From: Globisporangium splendens
Taxonomy: Eukaryota; Oomycota; Peronosporomycetes; Pythiales; Pythiaceae
Reading direction: 5' to 3'
NCBI GenBank assembly: GCA_006386115.1
Contig: VFIW01000123.1
Span: 1 to 64,000 of the forward strand
DNA length: 64,000 nucleotides
Shown here: piece after piece, positions 32,201 through 40,603 of the stretch
How the letters are laid out: every line of letters begins with the position of its first letter
How positions within the stretch are numbered: the first letter of the stretch is position 1
Translations under genes and position numbers: made by a program
Notes under the pieces: generated by a model
Databases searched by the model: none
The model's input: only the letters and a program-made list of their open reading frames with translations
What the model was told of the DNA's origin: nothing

Positions 32201-33187
32201 GTGGTCACGACATCTCTGGTTTTGTTACGAAACCACCTTGGCGCTGCGATCATTGGGCTGGCATTTTCCTACGCGCTGAAAGTATCCCAGAACCTAGCTG
32301 GACTGGTGGACATTGTGACTCAAATTGAATCGGCAATGGTGTGTCCTGAACGGATTCAGGAATACATTGACATTCCCCAGGAACCGCCACACCGCATCCC
32401 CACGATGGATCCGCCGTCTCGTCCAGAATGGCCATCGGCGGGCTCGGTACGCTTTGAACACGTGAGTTTCCGCTACAAAGAGCATGATCGGCTCGTGCTG
32501 AAAGATCTGTCGTTCACCGTGGATGGTGGAGAGAAGATTGGAATTGTCGGTCGCACAGGTGCGGGCAAGTCGAGTCTAACGATGGCGCTGTTCCGAATCA
32601 ACGAGATCGCTTCGGGGTCCATCTCGATCGATGGTGTGAATGTGTGCAAGATCGGACTGAAGGCCCTGCGTGAGAAGCTGTCGATCATTCCGCAGAACCC
32701 TGTTCTTTTCAAAGGCTCATTGCGCAGCTACCTGGATCCGTTTGGAGAGTTCAGTGATGAGGAGTTGTGGGGGTCGATTCGCCAAGTTGGGTTGAGCGAT
32801 CGTATCAGCAACGAAGAGAAGAAGTTGGAGTGTATCGTGGAAGAAAACGGCGAGAACTTCAGTGTGGGCGAGCGCCAGATGCTGTGTATGGTGCGTGCGT
32901 TGCTGCGCCATTCGCGCATCGTGATCTTCGACGAAGCCACAGCAGCGATTGATCACGAGACTGACAAGGCGTTGCAGCAGGTGATCCGCACGGCTTTCGC
33001 GTCTTCGACCGTGTTGACGATCGCACATCGTCTGGATACGATTCTGGACTCGAGCCGGATCTTGGTGCTCGATGGTGGCCACATCGTCGAGTTTGCATCG
33101 CCAGCAGAGCTCGTGAAGAAAGGGAAGGGCCACTTCTTTGATTTGATGCAGGAAGGCGGCTATCTGGACAAGTTTACGGGAAAGTAG
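29276..33187 (+). CDS. ABCC (MRP-type) full-length transporter, copy 2
   Basis: Uninterrupted frame, 1303 residues from ATG 29276 (MLSEVYGTFDADAP), chosen because HPQHRAWC downstream aligns with HPQDQAWC of the paralogue at the same distance from its start. Architecture TMD1-NBD1-TMD2-NBD2. NBD1 has Walker A GTVGCGKSSL near 30634, signature VSGGQKARIALARA and Walker B VYILDSPLSAVD with Ser at the usual acidic position. NBD2 has GRTGAGKSSL near 32555, FSVGERQMLCMVRAL and IVIFDEATAAID. NBD1 is almost identical in DNA to copy 1, while the N-terminal membrane domain has diverged, suggesting gene conversion. It converges on INTS7 with about 140 bp between stop codons. The last 444 bp of coding sequence are repeated exactly at 36937-37380. 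The substrate is unknown. Confidence 0.95.
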   Translation: MLSEVYGTFDADAPRGTAALHPQHRAWCVSRLLLSWVTPLMRLGHRKQLDERDMWPLQEPLRADVASIKFGADYARTRSMTRVFFQSFGWRFARTGVAFLVAMLCNLVGPVVLREVVSSLTNLDGFSVERTFQWVGALFAAQVTQALVSKYANFESELMAIEFIAAIKTLLYRKTLRLNAESRKEKSTGDIANIYTSDSDAIMGVAYLLHQVWLIPLQIAIVSYLLYDVLNVAAFAGIGMIVLILCVNHLLSQRLRKQQRIYRKNKDVRMKKVTELFKAIGIVKFNAWEERFLDQIRHVRAVEMRNLFKLRVLVACAISLMWGMPVFISIASFGVFTTVVKHELTPAVVFSSIALFQLIQVPLRQITQIVPMVIESMVGLERVSAFLEMSEIDPDNVLTVDDPAADKYIAKNVIVAIENGEFGWDDEGSPVLRDVNLEVKTGDFYVVHGTVGCGKSSLCSALLGEMVKRNGTVYVGGSVAYCSQQPWIQNMTVRDNILFGHTYDRKKYEKVLDACALTEDLKSLPAGEHTEIGERGVNVSGGQKARIALARACYSDASVYILDSPLSAVDAIVQNEIFQKCLLSLLRHKTIVLVTHNPEIIESEHITHAITINEVGTLVETRQVQDCPAYLPLVSPLLVHAYCKKTYEEDTEKPREAVTHSVSSCAEVAELNDGLALISPVQEQRLRTFSASDMLTVKKQKEIGRLIDEEQRVDGRVSKHVLFGYYHAVGGLCVLLAFVLSQIVWQALQIASDFWLGAWSSDSMSDSQSAPSNSYRLSIYTALGLASASMVVIRMLIVTVYGLRAARTLFDQMTVALLHAPMRFFDSNPIGRILTRYGGDVSTVDAIFPQMFGRFAQSLLTVAFSTITAAVVIQWRGLLLVPVVVVYCWIGAFYIRPARELQRLAKTTQAPVLNHLSESVDGSSIIRAFGQSQTRRFLITNSAKLDVNNKIWFAQLCVSQWFSLYIRLIGSVLVLVVTTSLVLLRNHLGAAIIGLAFSYALKVSQNLAGLVDIVTQIESAMVCPERIQEYIDIPQEPPHRIPTMDPPSRPEWPSAGSVRFEHVSFRYKEHDRLVLKDLSFTVDGGEKIGIVGRTGAGKSSLTMALFRINEIASGSISIDGVNVCKIGLKALREKLSIIPQNPVLFKGSLRSYLDPFGEFSDEELWGSIRQVGLSDRISNEEKKLECIVEENGENFSVGERQMLCMVRALLRHSRIVIFDEATAAIDHETDKALQQVIRTAFASSTVLTIAHRLDTILDSSRILVLDGGHIVEFASPAELVKKGKGHFFDLMQEGGYLDKFTGK

Positions 33188-33325
33188 TCGTGTGATATTG
33201 CTCTCTGGTATCTCGATTTTTGATAGCAACACAAGTTACGTCTGTCCATGTGAGTGAGAATCAAGGTAGATGAGGAGAAAGAAGTCAACGCATAAAAAGC
33301 TAAACCCATAGATTCTTTCTTATGA

Positions 33326-36300
33326 TCAGTACACGATGAAGCCGCGTTTGCAGCCCGTGGCCGCCAATGGCCACTTGTCGCCATTCGCGTCGATCACTGC
33401 AACTCTCGCAAGCAGCTGGAACGAGCCTTTGACGCGCAAGACCTCCGCTTTCACATGAACTGGAAGAGTAAACGGGACATACAGCGATGATGACGACTCC
33501 TTCTCAGCGACTTGCTGCTGCCAGTCGACTGGAATATGTGCACGAATGCGGTCCTGGACAACATTACTGCCGATCTGGTGTTCCGGATTCGCGAGACCGC
33601 CAGTCGTGTCCGCGAGACACACGACAACCTCAACATCGATCGCATCGATTGTTTTCTCCCAGAATCCTCTCGCATTAGCGGGAACCGCCACGACACCCTT
33701 CAGCAGCGAGTTGAAATCTGTACCAAATGCCACGCCGAGCTGTGAATGGGAGCGTGGCTTTGACGTAAATGCAGAGTTTTCTGCAAACGTCAGGAACTGC
33801 ACGTTCGAGGAAATGCGACGCTCTTTTTGCATCGTCATCCGGAAAAACTGGTGCGGAATCTGAAACGGGATCGAGCAAATCGTCTTTAGGAGCTGCTTCA
33901 TCACCTTACCGCCCAACGTAGCGCGACGAGATGCATCGATTCGCTGCAAGAGCTCAATTTTCTCACAAATGTCGGCTTCGAGTGCGTCACAGGTCTCTGC
34001 AACCCGCGATGTCGACTTGCGTGTTTGATAAAACTGTGGTGCACGGCTCACCGATTCGAGGGAGCGGTGAAGCAAGAACCCATCAATCGCCATCGCGAGA
34101 AGCTCCGAGATTCGTGCGTGAGTATCCAGAATCTCCAAATCAGTCGCAGTTGCCCCCAACAGCGCTCCCAGCACGGCTCGATACTGGGATGCGGTGTCCC
34201 GAAAACGAGCACTCAATGCTTCTTCCCGAGACGCACCCTTCGTGTTGCAGAACTCTGCCTCGCCAGCGAATTGCTGGGCTTGGAGAGTGAGCTGCATCCA
34301 CGTAAGGCGCAGATTCACGAGCTGGTGCTGGAAATCGAAGCCATACCGGGAAGTAGTTGCGACCTTCAGGTACGTCTGTGCTCGTGACAGTTGGTAGATG
34401 CTGTTCATGCCGCCGCAGCTGTCGAGTAGCAACGAGGCTTCGGCGTCACACAACGATCGCAACCCAAGCAACCACCCGCCAAAGCACTCTTTGTCGGTGC
34501 TTGCAGACACAGAGGTTAGCAATTCGAGCGCAAGTCGAAAGTAACCATGAAGCATTGCCAGCTTCGCGACTTCGTAGCGATCAGCTTGCGTCGCATAGGT
34601 CGCATTCGTGAGAATATTCTCCAGTTCTCGGAGCAATTCGTCATCGTTGCCTGTGTCTCGAAGGAATCGGAACAGAGTCACAGCTAGAGCGGCTCGATTG
34701 CTGCTGTCGTTGGGTGCCAACGAGGAAAGCTGACGAAGTAGCAGGCGGGAGTGCGCCGCTGTTGAATCGTCGACACTGCTGGATGGTACGCTCATGTGCG
34801 AAAGTGCTTTGAAAAGATGCGTTTTCAACCCCGTTGCGATTTGTTGTTCGTCGGCCAACTGAATCAACTCGGTATAACAGGACGCAATCAACGCGGACAG
34901 GGCATCTGGGAATTCCCGACAGAGTCGCTCAACGCACGCCAGTGTACTCAACCACACCTTGCTGGAGTCCAAGAAGTAGTTCGGATGGAGGAACTCCAGG
35001 AGTTTCTGGATAATGGACAGCGGATACATAGTGAGGCTGGATGCGTCTGCAGCGCTCGTTTCCAGTGCGTCGTCGCTGCACAGCGTGTGTCGGGCAACAT
35101 TCTCCATAATGTTGCCACAAACGGATCCAAATCGAGCACTTTGCGCAGTGTAGAGTTGCGATGCGGTATAAACGAGTTCGCGAGAGACTTGTTCCTCCAA
35201 CTCGTAAGTTCGCGAATAAAGCTCGAGCGCAGCCAATGCAGAGAGTTTCACGGCCGCGTATCCATTTGGGTATTGGATCACATCCAGGAGACACGCCAAG
35301 AGTCCACTCGATGCGTCGAAACACGCCACGTTGGAGTTGGAGGATGAAATCAGGTCCTGAATCGACAGCACTGCGAAGTTTTGAACAATCTTGCGCGGAT
35401 CGTGGACGACAGCGTGTCGAAGGAGCTGAACGTGGCTCGCCAGCACATGACTCGGATACGCCGATGCAAGCGACGTCATGGCGCGCAGACAGTGAATCGC
35501 CGCGCGATCGTCGACGACGTCGTGGTATACAAGACCACAATGGTTCCACGCCTGCACCACAAAGTTGGCATACAACAACACACATTTTCAGCCATCGTGT
35601 AGTAGATCGTACAGCCAATACGACTCACTAACCTGTTGCGCTTGCATCGAGTTGGCTACTGCAACCTCCAGCAACCGCAGCACTGCCGTGTTCTCCTTGT
35701 TTGCTGACTTCACAAGCTGCTGAAACACAGTCGCTTGCAGCGTTGGCGCGAGCGGGAGAACCGATCGTGTGGCAGCAATCGCAGCAGTGCACTCCTCGCT
35801 ATTGTCTGCGTCAAGCTTCAGCACCAGTCTATAGAGGGTCAACACGTAGACACACACACACAGCACAACGCATTATAAACATCTTATAACAATACTGTGA
35901 GAGACACAAGTCCTTACTGTGCGTGGATGGCACCATCGCCCTGAATCAACGTCGGCATCGTCTCGAGCAGCTTCAACGTGGTTGCGCGCGTCCGTGCGCT
36001 CGACGAGGTCAGCAACGGAGAGACGTGCGCGAGGAGCTAATTACCATATAAATGTTCAAAGAGAAAATCAGTGCATGCTTCCATATAGATACACGATGCG
36101 CGTCGGAGAGTGTAACGTTGTTCTGTACCTTGGTGGGGTCGTTTACTTGCGCCACGTGCGCCTTGGCCTGCTGAAACACACCAAGAATCGCGTTGCGCAC
36201 GGAATCGTTTGCGCTACAAAAAGGCAACATACCACGCATACACACTCATGAGAATGACCACGACTCCTTACGATAGCTATATACGCATACAGCATACACA

Positions 36301-36711
36301 ACACCTGTGGGCGAAATGTTCGGCGAGTTTCGTGAACACGGTGGCGAGGAAGTCCGGCCACGTGAACGACTCGACAGTCATCAGCCGCGTGTAGAACGAA
36401 AAGCACTCAGCAAGTCCTCCGGACACCACGTCTGCGATCGCGTGCGCATTCACAGCAGCAGCGACTGCAGAGTGGGTCTTCTCCCCCGAAGCAGTGGCGG
36501 CGGCAGTCACCTGCTGCTGCTGCAGCGCCTTGACCTGCGCTTCGAGCTGCGCAAATTCGCGCAAATGCAGATCCGTCGGCGCAGTTTCCGCACGCGCCGG
36601 CACGCAGATGAGAGGGAAGTGGTCGTGCGTGGCCCTGTGCGCGGAATCCGCGGCCGCATTGCCGTGAAAGACGCGGAAGTGCGCGTGCGGCACCACGAAG
36701 CCGTCGAGCAT
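33326..36711 (-). CDS. INTS7: Integrator complex subunit 7, five exons
   Basis: Exons (minus): 36711-36305, 36213-36129, 36036-35918, 35828-35633, 35551-33326; 1010 residues, close to the metazoan length (about 960). Introns are 81-92 bp with GT-AG ends and the phases agree. It is built of helical ARM/HEAT-like repeats. Family landmarks: FLATVFTKLAEHF and SVRNAILGVFQQAKAHV near the N-terminus, KIVQNFAVLSIQDLISSS in the middle, ECFGGWLLGLRSLCDAEASL, and the C-terminal IPFQIPHQFFRMTMQKER. Integrator is a nuclear RNA polymerase II-associated complex that cleaves snRNA 3' ends and attenuates transcription; INTS7 is a scaffold subunit. The N-terminus has a poorly conserved Ala/Gln-rich insert (QVKALQQQQV). 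Assignment is by recalled similarity to the human protein. Confidence 0.85.
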
Positions 36712-36936
36712 TGTCAATTCGAGTTTGGAGCACAAATGGGGAAAATGGAGGAGACGGGTTACGCTCCGATATAAAAATAAGCAGACCGAGCTTGAGGTGA
36801 ACTGTAACCATTGTCGAGCCGAGCCGAGTGAAGGATTGCAAAAGAAAGACTCCGAGCCGACAGGAGTGGAGTGATGGTCCTGCAACTCTGGTTGCAATCA
36901 CAAAATTCACCAACCACTCTCAACAGTATCATCCTA

Positions 36937-37380
36937 GATCCGTTTGGAGAGTTCAGTGATGAGGAGTTGTGGGGGTCGATTCGCCAAGTTGGGTTGAGCG
37001 ATCGTATCAGCAACGAAGAGAAGAAGTTGGAGTGTATCGTGGAAGAAAACGGCGAGAACTTCAGTGTGGGCGAGCGCCAGATGCTGTGTATGGTGCGTGC
37101 GTTGCTGCGCCATTCGCGCATCGTGATCTTCGACGAAGCCACAGCAGCGATTGATCACGAGACTGACAAGGCGTTGCAGCAGGTGATCCGCACGGCTTTC
37201 GCGTCTTCGACCGTGTTGACGATCGCACATCGTCTGGATACGATTCTGGACTCGAGCCGGATCTTGGTGCTCGATGGTGGCCACATCGTCGAGTTTGCAT
37301 CGCCAGCAGAGCTCGTGAAGAAAGGGAAGGGCCACTTCTTTGATTTGATGCAGGAAGGCGGCTATCTGGACAAGTTTACG
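36937..37380 (+). pseudogene. Truncated duplicate of the 3' end of ABCC copy 2
   Basis: 444 bp that I read as identical to 32735-33178 (offset 4202 bp), covering the end of NBD2 from DPFGEFSDEELW through the signature and Walker B to YLDKFT. Flanks do not match beyond a few bases on either side (CCTGGATCC versus CCTAGATCC upstream; the last two codons differ). The frame stays open and ends TAG at 37387-37389, but Walker A and both membrane domains are missing, so no transporter can be made. It sits upstream of the INTS7 start and downstream of the transposase-derived gene. Confidence 0.92.
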
Positions 37381-37496
37381 AGCAATTAGCCAGGATGCCG
37401 AATGGCAGAGAGAGAGAGTGGCATACCTGGCCGTCTTTAGAAAAGCCGAGAGACGTTCTGGGAATATGAATAATCAGTCCATCCTTAGTATGTTGA

Positions 37497-39425
37497 TCAT
37501 ATCACTGCCTGATTCTCGACTTTGGCTGTAGAAGCGGTCACTGTCCCTGCTGCGGAGCTGCTCGGCAGTGGGGGGGCTACCATGGAGCTCCTCACACCAG
37601 AAGTCTCACTCTGCTCCTGTTTCTTGATGCGATCACGCACCACCGCTTGTTTACGGCGCAAAAACTGCATGACGTGAACCAACTCTTCATCAATATCCGT
37701 CTCGTTGTCGAGAAGCGTGATCACATCTCGATACAGCGTCACTTTTTGCGTATCACTTAGTCGCTTTTTCGTTTCGGAAGCTGCTGGTAGCGAACTCTCG
37801 GGCTTTGAAAGATGTTGCTCACGATGCCTCGCGCCATCCTCATCGTCGTAGGTTTGACCTCGTTTCCGCATCACGAGATCGTGGATCGTCGTATCACTGT
37901 AAATGTAGTGGACGTCGTTTTCCCCCGCTGGCGTCAGGATGCTCTCGATCGAGACCTGGTAGAGCAGGTTCAGGTGCGCCAGCGATCTGCAGATCGCAGA
38001 TTCCATGTATGCGTCGAGTTTCACTGCAGAGGATGACGTCGACAACGGCGCCGTGGCGTCCATCCCGCGACTCAGTCCAGTGTGCTCCCAGCAGCGACGA
38101 ATGGTGTCTGGAGAGACTTCAAGCCACGCCTGCTTGGCCCATCGCATTGCCTGGGCTTGACCAACCTGCGAGAAAGGCCCACACACAACGCAGTTAGACC
38201 ACTAGACATTGTGCTGCAGCAAATATATAGATAAACTGCCTACCTCAAACACGCTGGGCTCACCGAGTTCCGTTCGGTCCACGGCGTGCGCCAGTTGCCG
38301 TATCCTGAACAGCGTCTTGAATATCCGCGTGATGCCGACGCCAAAGGGCTGCGCTCTCCGGGACGGCAGCACGAGCGTGCGCACGTTCGAGAGATCCATT
38401 TCGAGATGTGACGGCGCATCATCGGCGAGCACGAGAATGCGGCGGTTCTGCTGGAGCATGTTGTGGTTGAGCTGTAACACCCAGTCCTGGAAGATTGGTC
38501 CCGTCATCCACGCGCTCGAGTTGTAGTAATATTGCGGTCCACTGCCCTGCGAGTCTTCTACTACTTGTGATGCCAGTGGCTCGAAGCCCCACGGTCCAGT
38601 GCCCACGAAAGCTTGTTCAAGTTTCTCCGACGCGTCCAAGTTCACAGCGAGCGTGAGCGTGAGCCTCACTTTGGCGTTCTTGCTGCTCGCGAGCGACACC
38701 GACGTGCGCCGCACCTTTGTCTTCTTTGGCTCGAGACAGTAGAAGAGACCCACCTCGTCCATCGCGAAGATATCGCACGGCGCATATAGAGGCAGCAGCT
38801 CATCATACGACGGCAATTTGATGTGAGTGGCGACCCCAGTCCCCGTCCGTGGCGCAGGAGAAGTCTCCATCGATGGCTCGGTCGATGGAGGATACGACGA
38901 CGCGCCGCTGTGCTCGGTGCTCGTATCCGCGCTGCCTGTACTGGCCAAGTGCGGCAACATCCCGTCCGGGGTTCGTCCCTGGCCTTTCCTCAACTTGAGC
39001 TGGTGTCGCTCCATGAAGCTCGAGACCCACCCGTTCGAGAACGACAGATCCGACGGCAGCCCCATCTGCTTGACGAGCACGAGCGCCTTCTCCTTGATGT
39101 CCTCACCCGAGTACCGGATGCCGTTGCGCTCGAGACTCAGCACCCACGTGTGCACGGCGGCGTCCAGCTCCGGGTACTTGACGGCGCGCACACGGCAGAA
39201 CTCGTGCGAGATGCTGGTCTTGAGCAGCTGCTCGCGCGTCTTGAGGATGTTGGACACGGTCGCCTGCGTCGGCTGCTTGGCGAGGCGGAACTCGTCCATG
39301 GCCCACTCGCCGAGCCGCCGCTGCGTCCACTTCGGCTCCTCGAACTTCTTCTGGATGATCGCGATCTTCTGCTTGATCGTCAGGTGACTCTTCTGGGCAT
39401 CGCCGCCGCGGGGCTTCGTCGGCAT
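37497..39425 (-). CDS. Domesticated pogo/Tigger-like transposase-derived protein, two exons
   Basis: Exons 39425-38244 and 38165-37497, joined by a 78-bp phase-0 intron; 616 residues. The N-terminus has a psq/CENP-B-type helix-turn-helix (LTIKQKIAIIQKKFEEPKWT, ...ATVSNILKTREQL) and a second Tc5/CENP-B DNA-binding repeat (WVLSLERNGIRYSGEDIKEKA, SFSNGWVSSFMERHQLK). The DDE_1 domain follows: first Asp D223 in FAMDEVGLFYC, second Asp D335 in LVLADDAPSH. The third position, normally QPLDxG or QPMDxG, reads QPFGVG (residues 359-364), so the acid is Gly. The helix RIFKTLFR and the AWLEVSPDTIRRCWEHTG motif of pogo transposases remain. There are no terminal inverted repeats nearby. Two intact DNA-binding domains, an intron and a dead catalytic triad suggest a host DNA-binding protein. 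Confidence 0.85.
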
Positions 39426-40603
39426 TGCGTCCTGCGTCCTGCGCTTCTGTCGCTTGTTTTCCCTTGTTATATGTGGTCAAAATGGTGCTGTGGAGGATGG
39501 TTTCCCCTGTCTAGTTTGATGTCCCCCGCTAACTTAAATCCCTTTTGAATTGATAAGAATGAGGAGTGGGGTTACGATTCAAGATCCATTTATGCAATTG
39601 AGGTTACGGTCTGATTGGTCAGCTGGCAACCTGCATCCTACCTGAATTTGTAGGTTGCATCAAGATAGTTCAGGCAGGTTACGATTGCTGATTACATTGT
39701 TGAACAAGGCGGGTTTACGATCAGTGAAACAATGGACATACAGTTATAAAGCGACCATGATGCATGGAGAGGCAACGCGGGATCACAAGTTATCTCTGTA
39801 TCTGCACATGGAATTTGTCCAGTTGCAGTCGTCAGATATATCCACCACGTCTAGAACACAGGTCGCCATGGAAAAAATGATTTGGAACCGAATGCATTGC
39901 TGTGTGACCCAACGTCCCCCAAAAGTGCATCCAACAAAAACCGAAAAGGTGAACTTTGGAGGGAAAATGCATGCGAGTGAAACAAACACGTTTTTCTCTC
40001 CTGACGCAAAGCAGCATTCATCCATCCTGAGTCAGACGGACTGTCCTGGAAGCACGCGGACAGTTTTCAGCGCAAAAGGACGCATGTGCACAGCACAGTG
40101 TGCTGTCATCAACAGCTTTGAAAACTACGCGTATCTTACTTGTCGTAACCTTGTGAAGGCACAAAGGTGCACTCAAATCTGCAAGCTGTCCCTCCACAAT
40201 TGTAACGTGTTGTAAACAAAAAACAACGTGCAAGTTGACTTTTTGTGTCCGACACGCACGACACATCAGCAATCACAACTCCATGCTGAGTTTGCACTAT
40301 ACCAAAATCAGTAGTGCGTTTGAAAAGCTGCGCGCACCGTAGTTTACACCAAGTAACCACCGTACCCCCCTTTCTGTGAAGAACAGCGTTACGACAGCGT
40401 TTGACTGTACCCTCGTAACACCTTCCTCACAAGGTTACGATCGCTCCCGTTCTTTCCTCATCATCTCAGTTCACGGCAGAGGCCCAGATTACCGCACGAC
40501 GACTGGCACTTGCGCCAATTGCCGCCACCTTCCTCTGTCTCTGCGTGTGTGTGCACACAGCCCCATACACGCTCTCTCCATATAGCATACACCCCCACCC
40601 ACC
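39426..40603. promoter_or_regulatory. Long intergenic region with a TTACGA motif cluster
   Basis: No convincing gene. A plus-strand frame of about 186 codons (39655-40215) has no recognisable domain and starts without a good ATG. GGTTACGAT-like words recur: 39570-39578, 39602-39610 (GGTTACGGT), 39677-39685, near 39712, 40143-40150 (reverse complement), near 40386, near 40412 (reverse) and 40433-40440, just before the START-FYVE gene. The density exceeds what I would expect by chance. They may be binding sites, possibly for one of the divergent genes. Confidence 0.4.

Noticed and set aside
36871..37389. A new small ATP-binding protein encoded by the duplicated ABCC fragment
   Set aside because: It lacks Walker A and any start context of its own; the identity to the parent gene shows a truncated copy.
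39655..40215. Plus-strand frame of about 186 codons between the transposase-derived gene and START-FYVE
   Set aside because: No ATG at its start, no domain, no splice-supported extension and unusual composition; most likely chance.
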